DNA of 64,000 nt. It comes from Salticus scenicus (taxonomy: Eukaryota; Arthropoda; Arachnida; Araneae; Salticidae). A program made the position numbers and the translations under genes. Location of the stretch: positions 216,322,684-216,386,683 of the forward strand of contig OZ005653.1 in NCBI GenBank assembly GCA_963930645.1, given 5' to 3'. Below the pieces are notes generated by a model, which saw only the letters and a list, made by a program, of their open reading frames with translations, did no database searches and was not told the DNA's origin. Of the stretch, positions 11,202 through 22,381 are shown piece by piece (within the stretch, counting starts at the first letter, position 1; every line of letters starts with the position of its first letter).

Positions 11202-12564
11202 CACTCCTCAAAACTGAAATTGCAACACCATGAAATAATGATGCGATTAAGCTGTAATTTTCAGCAAATGGGAATTATACTGTGTAAAGCAAATGATTAA
11301 CAGGGAGCGGTCCCCGCTCACCGCTCAAAGAGCAGTGTCGAGCGCTTCTAAGGGCACGGCTCCGTTTATTGAAACAATTAAAAAAATAAAAAATAAAACA
11401 TACAGAATTAATTGCCGAATTAATAAATCGACAAACCCGAATTAGATGCGGAGTCCATTGAGAGGTACGGTTCCGTGAGAAGAGTTCGTGATTTATGTTG
11501 AAAAGCGAATTAAAATTTCAAAGCCATCAAACGTGCGTGGACTTAGCAAAGCCCTCTGGACTGCTGCTGAAACCGTATAAAAAAAGGGCTGCAGCGGCAT
11601 GTTTAAAATAGTCTATGTTTATCCCTTTGTGGTAAACGTGATGTGAGATGTAATTTTGCCTCGTCGACGACAGAGGGCGAAATTTGAACAACTTATAAAG
11701 TTTGAACGGGGAAGAATCGTTGGCTTTCGTGAAGGAAGGATTTCTTATCACGTAAAATCAGATCGTGCGCAGCGTAACCGCAGTATAGTGATGCTAGTTT
11801 TTCTGGGAGTGGACGCCGAAAAATGACATCAGTGCACGATGACACTTGGTCCGCATGGCGCTGATGGAGCGTACAGCTTCATCAAGACAGTTTGCAGCAC
11901 ATTGATTCACTGCTACAGGTGTATCACTGTCTTCTTCACCAATTTGTCGACGTCTGCTGCGACGTAGACTGCGTGTACGAACTCTTTTATACAGGATCCC
12001 CCCTCACGCGAAATCATCGACGCTTGTGACTGCAATGGGCTCATGCACATACAGACAGATGTGCAGATACGCAGGAAGTGGTGTTTGACTAATCCCGCTT
12101 TAATTTGACGCATCATGATGGTCACATTCATATTAGATACTATGCCGGTGAACGCTACCTTCTGGAGTACATTATCGAACGTTATAATGGACGAACACAG
12201 CGACAGGTACATCGGAGACGTACTAGAGCCTGAAGTCATTCCTTTCTTTCAAGGCATTCCTGGAGCTATCTTTCTACAGGATAATGCTCGACCACATATG
12301 ACAAGGAATTTGCAAGACATCTATTCAGCAGAAAACATACAGCTTCTTTCGTGGCCTGCTTATTCGTCGGATATGATACTGATTGATGTGTTGGATTTCA
12401 TTGGTCGGCGTCTTGCTCGTGATCCTCGTCGTACAGCTTCAAGAGATGAACTCTGGTTACGCCTACAAAAATTATGGAATGCTTTGCCCCAAGCATACAT
12501 TGAAAATCTGTAATTAATTTCTGACAATCCTTTCATGGTGTTGCAGTTTTACTTTTGACGAGTT
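11202..12564 (+). mobile_element. Degenerate Tc1-like transposon (1363 bp)
   Basis: Inverted termini of about 33 bp: left CACTCCTCAAAACTGAAATT then GCAACACCATGAAA; the right end has the complement with a few mismatches. TA dinucleotides flank both ends (11200-11201, 12565-12566). Length, TIR type and target all fit Tc1-like elements. It carries one broken transposase reading on the plus strand. The right TIR adjoins a minus-strand A-box-like sequence, so it may have landed in or beside a tRNA-derived repeat. Confidence 0.88.
11662..12513 (+). pseudogene. Tc1-like transposase, broken
   Basis: DNA cut-and-paste transposase. The N-terminal helix-turn-helix region is readable from 11662 (KFEQLIKFERGRIVGFREGR) before a stop near 11825. 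A middle part (around 11885-12060) is frameshifted. The C-terminal catalytic part is open at 12115-12513: GIPGAIFLQDNARPH holds the second catalytic Asp, WPAYSSDM precedes the third acidic position, and GRRLARDPRRTASRDELW leads to the C terminus. In the third catalytic block the usual SPIE is read as LIDV, so the acidic residue may be altered, and the segment with the first Asp appears deleted between about 12055 and 12110. Not functional. Two TIRs and correct orientation confirm that it belongs to 11202-12564. Confidence 0.88.
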
Positions 12565-12594
12565 TAAATTAGGATTATCTCTATCAGATTTGAG

Positions 12595-12625
12595 CGAAGA
12601 ACCGCTCGGCCATTGGTGAGGCAAC
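12595..12625 (-). other. tRNA-type A-box-like sequence
   Basis: The minus strand reads ATGGCCGAGCGGTTCTTCGC, a good pol III A box of Leu/Ser type. No B box follows; the Tc1-like element's right end lies 30 bp downstream, so a SINE head may have been cut off. Confidence 0.3.
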
Positions 12626-12729
12626 CATATCAAACGAAATTTATCGAAACTTTGTGGGCAAAAATTTTCTGTATTTTGATAGGTAATGTTAGATGGTTTG
12701 GAGGGCCTTTTCTCGTACATATCTTAGTA

Positions 12730-14007
12730 GGGGAGAGTGGGGATGAATGGAACGCAGGATGAATGGTGCAATAGCAAAATTTTTATCTTTTGCAAAAAAA
12801 AAAAAAAAAAAAAAAAAATCTGATATATGGCAATACTGAGGTCATTCATCAAGTGTAGTTTCAGAATTGTGCTGTCTATTGAATGGCAGAAAAAAATTAA
12901 AGTTGTCTTTTTCTACTGCCAAAGTAACTTTTACTGATTCAATTAGGTAGTAGTTAAGAAATTAACTATTTGCTTAAAGTTAATATAACTCTTATATGAT
13001 GAAAAGACACAATCATTTACTGTGTTTATGATATTCAAGAAGAATATTGACAATTGTTCATTAAACACATTTCCTGTTTTATATGATCATGTGGTGGTGG
13101 GGTTGAATGGGACGACATTCCCTCTGTTCGCTAATTTAAAATTGTACACAAGAATTATATTAAAACAAATTGTGAATAGATTTTCAATATTTTGATAACC
13201 TGTAGCTCAATAGTTATAACATAGAATTATAAAGATAGCATGGGTTTAGAGAAAAATAGATTAAAATAAATTGTTCTGATTTTTGTTTATAATAATTATG
13301 ATTAAAAAAAATTATAAGTTAGAATGTTCAATGCAACTTAAATCAATAATATCAATAATTTAAAAAATAATTAAATAAACTAATAATAATTGGATTAAAA
13401 TCACAATTAAAATCAAGCTAATTAAATAAATTCTGGTGATTATTAATTTAATACAGAATAGAATGCCTATTTTTCCGATCAGTCGGAAACAAAAAATTAT
13501 CTGGATAATTTGTACTCTATTATAATGATTTATATCTTCCTAGTGTCTTATTTATTTATTTATTCTTAGATTAGATCTTATTAGATTAAATTACCAAAGC
13601 ATAGAGCACTAGGAACTGAGCGAGCCAAAGGACTTTTGTCTTTTGATGTTAATTTGAGTCAATGCATCAGTTTATGTTAAGTTCAATAACTTCATAGTGT
13701 GTAATAATATCACATAAACCAATTTAACTTTAAAAATTAATTTACTTTTCATTTTGTTTTCTTTTCTTTGTTAACTCCAGTTCTGTCCCATTTATCCCCA
13801 TAGATGGAGATGAATGGGACAATGCACATGCATGTAAAAAAAAAATATTATTAATTAAAAATTATAACTTTTTATTAAAGATAGTATGTTTATATGTAAC
13901 TTATTACTGAAGTGTACTTATATGCAATGTTATAAAATTCTGAATTACATATGGTGAACGTTATTAATTAAAACATGTAAAATGTCCCATTCATCCCCAC
14001 TCTCCCC
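12730..14007. mobile_element. Non-coding TIR element (1278 bp)
   Basis: Inverted ends GGGGAGAGTGGGGATGAATG at the left and its complement at the right, each preceded by TA (12728-12729, 14008-14009). Internal copies of the same G-rich motif occur near 13093-13112 (GTGGTGGGGTTGAATGGGAC) and 13785-13820 (both orientations). It has no open frame above background. Probably a non-autonomous DNA transposon; superfamily uncertain (TA target suggests Tc1/mariner). Confidence 0.75.
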
Positions 14008-14009
14008 TA

Positions 14010-15229
14010 TATAGTCTTGGTCTTTTACTAAATAATTCATAAACATAACCATATATTAAAATGCATGTATATCAATTTTTCGCATGAGTAATAAGCCGTT
14101 GCCTCTACAAATTTGTTCTGTGCAACGTAATCTTAGAGTTAATTTCAACGTAACTGTTCTGTTTTTTATTAAATAAAACTTTACTGGTTTCATACGAAAG
14201 TTAAACAGTAGCGACAATAGATGCTGAAACTCCTGAATGGGCTATTTTTAAGTTAAGTTTTTTAAATGGGATCTTTTAAAATCATGAAGTAAATCACGAT
14301 AAAATCATCACTTCATGTTGACATGCATGATAATGATTATGTTTAAATATCAATACTAAACTGGGATGATCTTTACAAAAATTTCGCGGAATGCTCGCCT
14401 CAGTCCGAAAAAATTACTTGGTAAACGATATCATGTGCTTTTGTTGTTGTTAGTTGTGCAATTCCGAGATTTTATTTTACACTTTTTTTTCGCTTACATT
14501 ACTATGCAACTGATTTTTGTACTAAATTTCATTTCATTTAACAGGTTGAATACATTTAGTTATCCTATATTATGATGGTCCTTTTTAAACACCCCAGAAT
14601 TTTTACAAGATAAAATATAATTCTTCTTTAGTAAAAAGTGCAAATGATATAGAATATATCTAGAATAACAGTAATGATATTTTAATTTCAATTTAAAGAA
14701 AAATTATACTTTTTTTTTTTTTTCAATATAGAATTACTCTTTTTTTTTTTATTTATTTAACATGCCAAATTTTTTAAATAGTACATTTTGCGCATTTTAA
14801 AACGCAGAAATGCATTGAGTTGCGTCGCTATAAACCTCTATAATTTGCTGGTTTTGCATTAAAACGAAATTCTAAAAATTATTTATGCAGTAATATTTCT
14901 TTTTTTAACCGATTTTATTATTTTGCTCTTTCTCTGTTCTTTAAATAGTAGCACTACTTAGAATTTAAATAAATGATGTTTCAGAGCAAGCCATGTGCAG
15001 AATTCCGCAGGAGTGATTGAACCTTGCTGCTTTGAGGATGCTCTCGTGCCTTGTCTTTTCGCCTGATGAAGCATCGTACTATTATGTGACGAATGTTTAA
15101 ATACTGCTTGCGAGTTTTTGCAATATGTAATGTTTACGTACATTGTAGTTTTATTTTAAAACTAATTACTATTTCAACTTAATCAAATTAGCATATATGT
15201 GATAAAAACCAAATATTTCCTGAAAACTA

Positions 15230-15274
<45 letters not shown>

Positions 15275-15741
15275 CGACTGTATGATAAATAGCCATTTAT
15301 GAAATTAGTTAAGTATTTGTTCGAAAAAAAAAAAAAGTGTGTAATAAAAGATTTAGATTGAAGAATTATTTTTCTTTTTAAATTTTCCCAAACTATGTAT
15401 TTTTAAACCAATTTAAACGGAATGAAAAGAAAACCGATAAAATAATCTTTCATTCCTATTTCTTTGTTTTTTCCAAAACAAAGAAATAGAAATAGATGGC
15501 TTGTCTAGAATATTCATTTAAGCTATAGATTTCTCCTATCTTTTTTTCTTATTCTGATTGTACGAATCTTCAAAAAAAATTATATTGTTTTATTGATATA
15601 TGGATGTTGCTTCTTTTCATTCTTTTTTTAACTGGAAAATAAAAATAATGTTATGCTTTTATTTTGTTTTTCTATGGCTAAAAGGATATGTATTCTGAAA
15701 TTTCCTAATATAATTATTATTTGTACAACGTATTTTAATTA

Positions 15742-15795
<54 letters not shown>

Positions 15796-16490
15796 AGCCG
15801 AAAAGGAATCTTTAAAATAAATTCTTGAAAATTAGATAATATAAAATGTCATCAAGTTTAAATAAATTGATAATTAAAATGAGATTAAATAAAACCATTA
15901 ATGTTAAAGATACAATAGGTTATTTTTTTTTTTTATAATAAAGATCCGTTAATTTATTTCAATAACTTCCATGTATAAACCTTTACATGAGTACAAAAAT
16001 GATATAATTTTAAACTGTTTTTTTAATAAAATAAACAAATAAAATAAAATCATCTGTTTTTTTTTTTTTTTTTTTTTTAGTTTGAAACATTAATGTATGT
16101 AAATACAAGAAAATAAATTAATAATAAAAAAATTAATTATTAAAAAATAATAATTAAAAAATGATAATTAAACAAAAGCACAAAAAGTATGTAAAAATTA
16201 TTCTTTAGTGATTTTAATCTTTACTATTCAATTTATATGAAAATTTGAAGAAGACAAATTTTATATGTGTGTAAAAATTACGTATGATACCTTTTTCTTG
16301 TCATTGAAAAAGACCCCGTGATTTATGATTACTATATTTAAAAATTTATTCTCGTTGGAATGTAAAACGTATGATTTTTATAATAGTTACAAACTGCTTC
16401 ATTTTTGTTTTCTATTTCTGATAGAGCAAGATCGAAAAATATCGTGTATTTTAATTTTTTTCTAAATAATTAAATATATTTTTTTCTGAT
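14010..16490. other. Anonymous A+T-rich DNA with microsatellites
   Basis: (TA)n at 15235-15273 and 15744-15791; poly-T at 16057-16078 and shorter runs near 14710 and 14740. An inverted pair TTTCTTTGTTTT...AAAACAAAGAAA lies at about 15459-15486. No gene recognised; open frames are short and featureless. Confidence 0.55.
15744..15791. repeat. (TA)n microsatellite
   Basis: About 48 bp of TA dinucleotide. Confidence 0.95.
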
Positions 16491-16491
16491 T

Positions 16492-16633
16492 GTAACAGAA
16501 TACATTCTATGTAAATTATTATTATATATACGTACATACACACATACACACACAGACACACACACGTATATATATATATGCATAACCTATTTAGAGGTAT
16601 GCATCCGATATGACACATATTAATACCAATTTA
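16492..16633 (+). repeat. Flank duplicated at 20822-20956
   Basis: The sequence from TGTAACAGAATACA through a (CA)n/(TA)n microsatellite, GCATAACCTATTTAGAGGTA and TGCATCCGATATGACACAT recurs at 20822-20956. Both copies lead directly into the same Penelope-like 3' end. Confidence 0.85.
16622..16633 (+). repeat. Target-site duplication of Penelope dimer, left
   Basis: aataccaattta; the partner lies at 19688-19699. Identity extends 4 bp further upstream by chance or by shared element end. Confidence 0.75.
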
Positions 16634-16694
16634 AAACTCGAATAAACGACTACGTCAGAAACGCCAAAGAAAAATATTGGAAATGCATACAGCT

Positions 16695-16725
16695 GTTTCG
16701 GCAGCTTTAAGCGTGCCGTCTTCAG
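16695..16725 (-). other. Hammerhead-like hairpin, left arm of Penelope dimer
   Basis: The minus strand reads CTGAAGAC, stem GGCA, loop, stem TGCC, GAAAC. The same hairpin lies at 19566-19596 (+, with GAAAC changed to TAAAC), 21018-21048 (-) and 42323-42353 (-, stem GGTA/TACC). Confidence 0.5.
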
Positions 16726-16868
16726 TGCAAAAAGGATTCTGAATCTGCAGAAGTGCTCGTATATACAGGAGAGGGGCCGAATTTAGTTCAACCAATAGAA
16801 TTACGGGAAAGGTGGGGAGAGTGGCCAATAGGAACTCATTAAAGTTAGCTGTGTAAACAGTAGAAAAA

Positions 16869-18047
16869 TTAAGAAAATGTGGACTGAATATAAAATTTCC
16901 AACAGTCAGACAAATAGGGAATAGCGAAATCACAATTTACAAGGTTTTTAAAATTTTTATAAATATGAAAAGCTTCAATGAAATCGAGTTCATGAATGGA
17001 TTTAGGTCTGCAAATTATTTTAGCTGAATTAAATTTAAAATTATGATTTTCCTCCCAGCGATGTTTAGAAATAGCCGATTTATTGGCTTCTTGTTTGCGG
17101 ACGTAATTCATAGGTTCTTTTAGACGAAATTTAAGACTGCGTTTAGTTTGGCCAATATATGATAAACCACACTGACAGGAAATACTATAAATACCCCAAG
17201 AATTATGCGTATCAATGGGGTTTTTTAACTGAGAAAAGGTGAGTTTATTGGAAGGCGAAAATATTATTTTAAAATCATATTGTTTGAGAATTTTAGCTAT
17301 GGTTTGACTGGATTTAGGAAAATAGGGTAAGACAATACTGATATTAGAAGAGACTGACTTAGTAGACGAAATACGAGGGAGTTGTAATTTTTGGATAGTT
17401 TTGTCTATAATGGAAGGGTCATAACCTCTGCCAATTGCAATGGCTTTCAGGTATTTAATTTCAGATTTTAATAAACTAGGATTTGAACAAATATTAAGGG
17501 CACGGTTTGCAAAAGTATAGAAAACAGCCATTTTTTGGTTAGGTGGGTGACATGAACGCGCATGGGGAGGAAGGGAGACAGCAAAATTTTTTCGATAGAC
17601 GGTAGTTGAAAATCCATTTACAGTGCGAGAGACGAGCGTATCAAGAAATGGAAGGGAGCCATTATTTTCAATTTCATATGTAAACTGGATATTACTGTCA
17701 ATTGAATTTAAAGTTTCTAAGACGTGGTCAATATTGTGATGAGATATGTTGATAAGCGTGAAGGTGTCGTCGACGTAACGGGTTCAAAAAGGAAAGGATA
17801 TTTTCTTAAAAAGCTTGCTTTCGAAATAATGCATGTAAATATCAGCAAGAATTGGGGAGAGAGGGGAACCCATAGCTAAACCTTCTGACTGACGATAGAA
17901 TTTATTTTGGAAAGAAAAGGTGGTTTGTGATAAACAAATGCAGGTAAGAGAGATTAATTCTTGTATTTCAAAAGATGTCAAATGAAACTCTTTTAATCTA
18001 TTTTTGAGACAGCAGTGCAAGAGACACCGAATCATCCCTAAATTCAT
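16869..18047 (-). pseudogene. Penelope-like RT (C-terminal part) + GIY-YIG endonuclease, left copy
   Basis: Retrotransposition protein of a Penelope-like element, 5'-truncated. From its start the frame shows the RT block GLAMGSPLSPILADIYMHYF, then SFPF followed by an in-frame TGA at 17784-17786 (the right copy has TGG, Trp, there), then RYVDD, the RT catalytic motif. It stays open to the end: thumb-like region, then the endonuclease with GIY at WGIYSISCQC, YIG at GLSYIGQTKRSLKFR and conserved NKSAISKH. The natural stop is at 16869-16871. Apart from the nonsense codon this arm is uninterrupted, unlike the right copy, which carries a frameshift; it still lacks the N-terminal half of RT and cannot act alone. 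Confidence 0.9.
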
Positions 18048-18297
18048 TCAACTGAAATGCAATATTTCTGGTTCCAGTTTTGTTAACAAAGCAGTACTCA
18101 GGTCTCATTTTAATATTCTCCGTGCAGTTATCAAAGAAACTCGTACCACCATCGCCAAAATTGAAAAAGATTTATTTTCTCTCCACCTAAAGTTAGCTTT
18201 TGAACGTCCTAATTTTACGTTAATGGATCGCATCGGCTGTCTCGAAAATAGATTAAAAGAGTTTCATTTCACATCTGCTGTCTCGAAAATAGATTAA
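18004..18297 (+). pseudogene. Penelope-like N-terminal fragment (centre of palindrome)
   Basis: An open frame with NKAVLRSHFNILRAVIKETR and a Glu/Lys-rich helix, probably the N-terminal region upstream of the RT fingers. It runs into ENRLKEFHF and then joins the late RT region, so several hundred codons of RT are missing. The junction shows a ~41-bp tandem duplication (CTGTCTCGAAAATAGATTAA... at about 18237 and 18278) whose sequence also marks the start of the left arm. Confidence 0.6.
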
Positions 18298-18416
18298 AAG
18301 GGTTTCATTTCACATCTTTTGAAATACAAGAATTAATCTCTCTTACCCGCATTTGTTTATCACAAACCACTTTTTCTTTCCAAAATAAATTCTATCGTCA
18401 GTCTGAAGGTTTAGCC

Positions 18417-19422
18417 ATGGGTTACCCTCTCTCCCCAATTCTCGCTGATATTTACGTGCATTATTTCGAAAGCAAGCTTTTTAAGAAAATATCCTTTCCT
18501 TTTTGGACCCGTTACGTCGACGACACCTTCACGCTTATCAACATATCTCATCACAATATTGACCACGCCTTAGAAACTTTAAATTCAATTGACAGTAATA
18601 TCCAGTTTACATATGAAATAGAAAATAATGGCTCCCTTCCATTTCTTGATACGCTCCGTTTCTCGCACTGTAAATGGATTTTCAACCACCGTCTATCGAA
18701 AAAATTTTGCTGTCTCCCTTCCTCCCCATGCGCGTTCATGTCACCCACCTAACCAAAAAATGGCTGCTTTCTATACTTTTGAAAACCGTGCCCTTAATAT
18801 TTGTTTAAATCCTAGTTTATTAAAATCTGAAATTAAATACCTGAAAGCCATTGCAATTGACAGAGGTTATGACCATTCCATTATAGACAAAGCTATCCAA
18901 AAATTACAACTCCCTCGTATTTCGTCTACTAAGTCAGTCTCTTCTAATATCAGTATTGTCTTACCCTATTTTCCTAAATCCAGTCAAACCATAGCTAAAA
19001 TTCTCAAACAATATGATTTTAAAATAATATTTTCGCCTTCCAATAAACTCACCTTTTCTCAGTTAAAAGATCCCATTGATAAGCATAATTCTTGGGGTAT
19101 TTATAGGATTTCCTGTCAGTGTGGTTTATCATATATTGGCCAAACTAAACGCAGTCTTAAATTTCGTCTAAAAGGACATATGAATTATGTCCGCAAACAA
19201 GAAACCAATAAATCGGCTATTTCTAAACATTGCTGGGAAGAAAATCATAATTTTAAATTTAATTCAGCTAAAATAACTTGCAGACCTAAATCCATTCATG
19301 AACTCTATTTCTTTGAAGCTTTTCATATTTATAAAAATTTTAAAAACCTTGTAAATTGTGATTTCGCTATTCCCTATTTGTCTGACTGTTGGAAATTTTA
19401 TATTCAGTCCACATTTTCTTAA
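18417..19422 (+). pseudogene. Penelope-like RT (C-terminal part) + GIY-YIG endonuclease, right copy
   Basis: Plus-strand partner of the left arm. Upstream codons (about 18310-18416) continue the same RT frame. It contains MGYPLSPILADIYVHYF, then WTRYVDDTFTLINISHHNID. A one-base insertion near 18650, where the left copy reads LDTLVSRTVNG, shifts the frame. The reading then continues in the frame open from 18628 to 19422, with NPSLLKSEIKYLKAIAI, GIYRISCQCGLSYIGQTKRS and NKSAISKHCWEENH. The stop at 19420-19422 matches the left copy. Endonuclease residues Y of GIY, Y of YIG and the following Arg are retained. Confidence 0.9.
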
Positions 19423-19687
19423 TTTTTCTACTGTTTACACAACTAACTTTAATGAGTTCCTATTGGCCACTCTCCCCACCTTTCCCGTAATTCTATTGGT
19501 TGAACTAAATTCCGCCCCTCTCCTATATATACGAGCACTTCTGCAGATTCAGAATCCTTTTTGCACTGAAGACGGCACGCTTAAAGCTGCCTAAACAGCT
19601 GTATGCATTTCCAATATTTTTCTTTTGCGTTTCTGACGTAGTCGTTTATTCCATTTTTAATATTCCAACGCCAAGTCTCCTGTTATT

Positions 19688-19699
19688 AATACCAATTTA
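19688..19699 (+). repeat. Target-site duplication of Penelope dimer, right
   Basis: aataccaattta, partner of 16622-16633. Confidence 0.75.
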
Positions 19700-20052
19700 A
19701 TTCAAAAACTTATATAAATAAAGCTATGAATAGTAGACTGCATGCGAATTGTACTATAATACCCATGGTATAACGAAAAATGAAACCCACTCACCTCAGT
19801 GATGGATTTTAATAGAACCAAAAAATTAATAAAAAATGAATATTTATAAATCAGAAACCTATAATAAAAATGATGAAAATAACAAATTTATTAACAAGAA
19901 GAAAATTATCAAAACTAGAAAAAAATTTTCGGAGAGTATCTTTATCGGTCGTAGATCTTATTATCGCAAGATTCCAAAGATGGTACAGTTGTTTAAGCCA
20001 AAAGTATACAGTATATGCCCCTATCTATCAACAAATTTCAACTTCAAAAAAA

Positions 20053-20053
<1 letters not shown>

Positions 20054-20107
<54 letters not shown>
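20054..20107. repeat. (TA)n(GA)n compound microsatellite
   Basis: TA repeat passing directly into GA repeat. Confidence 0.95.
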
Positions 20108-20518
20108 TTATAAATGATAGATAGCGTAATAAAATTTAATCTTAAAATATAGCAATTAATAGATCTAAAACAATACCAATACACAAAAAATATAGAACTG
20201 AATGTAACTTAGAGGAAAGACTGACAATCTATATACAGAGAGGGAGAGAGAGAAAAAGAAAAAGGAGGAAATGAGCGAGAAAAACCTTTTTATTTCTCTT
20301 TTCTTTAAAGTTTAATGTTTTTTAAAATAGCTATAATAGAATTATTAACAGGAATCTTGAATACAGAAAGATGGCAGTTACAGATTACAATAAGATTACA
20401 ATGAGGATAATATTACAGAGATTACAGATAAGATTAATATTACAGATAAGATTTGAAACTGCTGAAGTGTAAAATGAAGTTAATATAATTATATGTATAT
20501 ATTTTATATAAGGCAAAT

Positions 20519-20519
20519 C

Positions 20520-20569
<50 letters not shown>
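20519..20569. repeat. (TA)n(TG)n compound microsatellite
   Basis: 26 bp of TA, then 25 bp of TG. Confidence 0.95.
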
Positions 20570-20573
<4 letters not shown>

Positions 20574-20821
20574 AAACAAGGAAAAGAAATAATGTATTAT
20601 TTACGATATTCCTTTGGATAATTTTAAGAATTATTTTGCCCGATTTCTTTTTTAAAATATGATACATATTTGAGTTTTACACATATTCGCGTTTATTTAT
20701 ATTTTTGTGTGTATTTGCATGAAATTTATACAGGAAAAATGAAATCAGAATTTTAGTTAAAAATAATAAACATCGTGTATGAATTATAATCAAAATGATA
20801 TATTAAGCACAATTAATATAT

Positions 20822-21093
20822 TGTAACAGAATACAATCTATGTAAATTATTATTATATATACGTACATACACACATACACACACACGTATATATATATAT
20901 ATGCATAACCTATTTAGAGGTATGCATCCGATATGACACATAATAATACCAGATTAAAACTCGAATAAACGACTACGTCAGAAACGCCAAAGAAAAATGT
21001 TGGAAATGCATACAGCTGTTTCGGCAGCTTTAAGCGTGCCGTCTTCAGTGCAAAAAGGATTCTGAATCTGCAGAAGTGCTCGTATATATAGGA
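20822..21093 (-). mobile_element. Penelope 3' end plus copied flank
   Basis: About 270 bp repeating 16492-16762: flank and microsatellite, then the same inverted-orientation Penelope 3' end with its hairpin (21018-21048), breaking off at TATATAGGA near 21090. No target duplication was recognised. Confidence 0.75.
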
Positions 21094-21428
21094 AACGAAA
21101 ATAATAATCGTTTAAAAAATAATCGTTTAAACATAAAAATAATCGTTATTTATTATGTATCAAGCCACTCACGTAAATCTGATCCAGGAAGAAAAGATGG
21201 ATCGGTTGCATAATTGCTATGTATTTCATTCTCTGAAAACTAAAGCATATGTCAGAGTCTACAAATAATAATAATAATAATAATGCTAAGCGTCTAAAAA
21301 TGAAGTCGCTTAGATGATTCTTGTTAAATATAAGCCACAAATAATGATAAAATACTTAAAACTTTTAATGTAATGTCGAATTTTTAAGATAAATAAAATA
21401 AATGCATTTCTAACTATAGAGAATGTCG

Positions 21429-21459
<31 letters not shown>

Positions 21460-21744
21460 CGGCATTTTTAAAAACAATTTCATTTTTTATTTTTTTTTCT
21501 ATGGATGTTATTCAGGCTTACTTCAGAATTTTTTACAACCAATAATAATAAAATAATAATACAAATAATGAAAATCCGTGTAACGGATAAAAACATAACC
21601 GATAAAAAAAAAAAAAAAAAAAAGATTAGTTTCTATTTACAAAAGCACTCTTTTCTTAATATCACCTAAAGTGTAAACACAAATGCTCTCTAATGATTTG
21701 CCATTAGAAAAGCTGGGATTCTAAAGAAAACATCTAGACTACAG
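21094..21744. other. Anonymous A+T-rich DNA
   Basis: Poly-A at 21433-21460 and 21606-21623, (AAT)n at about 21266-21284. Nothing else recognised. Confidence 0.55.
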
Positions 21745-22184
21745 CACTGTAAAATATAACGGTAGTTTCTACAGCAGAATGCGCTAGCACCCATTTCTTC
21801 CGGCAAATCTGCTGTTAAGTAAAGTTATTTACAGAGGAAACATCTGTAAAAAAAGATTCTATTACAGGTGTTTCTGTTGTAAATTATTTTTTCGCAAAAG
21901 CGGATTGGGCTGGTATTCAATTTTGCGAGCACATTTGCTGTTACACAAAGTATTTTACAGCGAAAACATCTGTAAAAAATCGATTACACATGTTTTTGTT
22001 GTAAATTATTTCTTTTTAAAAGCAGAATGTGCTGGCATGAATTTTTGCCAACATATATGCTGCTAAATAAAGTAATTTACAGCGGAAATTTCAGTAAAAA
22101 GGTACATTTTTACAGATGTTTCCGCTGTAAATTATTTCTTATTATTAGCAGAACGTGTAAAGTCTATCTCTATTTTTTACAGTG
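21745..22184. mobile_element. MITE with internal ~123-bp tandem repeats (440 bp)
   Basis: The ends are inverted: CACTGTAAAATA at the left, TATTTTTTACAGTG at the right. Inside, a unit with ATTTACAGCGGAAACATCTG-type sequence, TGTTTCYGYTGTAAATTATT and GCAGAATGTGCTGGCA repeats about three times (landmarks near 21833, 21958 and 22079; spacing 121-125 bp). No coding sequence. Target duplication not evident. Confidence 0.7.
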
Positions 22185-22381
22185 TGCCTTTTTCAAGATG
22201 GTGTTTCATGATTATGTATCTTATGTATATTTAATTATAAACAAATGACATTGTCTTCGTTTTAATAATCATTATATCTTTGTTTCGTGCATTTTGCTTT
22301 CTATATATTCTGAAAAATACCTTTCGTAAAATGCAATTTTAACACAAAACAAGCTTTTTTAAGCATTATGCGTTAAACTTA

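Larger units (their letters stand above)
16634..19687. mobile_element. Palindromic Penelope-like retroelement (3.05 kb)
   Basis: The left arm (16634 to ~18009, coding on minus) and right arm (~18270 to ~19655, coding on plus) are near-identical inverted copies of the 3' half of a Penelope-like element. Each encodes the end of the reverse transcriptase and a GIY-YIG endonuclease. The ~260-bp centre is single-copy and encodes an N-terminal piece belonging to the right copy. The right arm runs about 30 bp further, to CCAAGTCTCCTGTTATT. Direct repeats tattaataccaattta at 16618-16633 and 19684-19699 bound the unit; 12 bp (aataccaattta) is the likely target duplication. Inverted partial copies at the 5' end are known for Penelope-like elements. 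Confidence 0.88.
19700..20820. other. A+T-rich DNA with microsatellites
   Basis: (TA)n-(GA)n at 20054-20107 and (TA)n-(TG)n at 20519-20569; a GA-rich stretch near 20237-20280. No gene. Open frames here encode only repeat-derived low-complexity peptides. Confidence 0.6.

Noticed and set aside
11913..12239. 108-aa minus-strand open frame
   Set aside because: It is antisense to the Tc1-like transposase relic that reads on the plus strand.
16655..16933. Open frames repeated at 16655-16933 (-), 19358-19594 (+) and 42334-42540 (-)
   Set aside because: They overlap the Penelope 3' end and untranslated tail in an alternative frame; the repeated presence comes from element copies.
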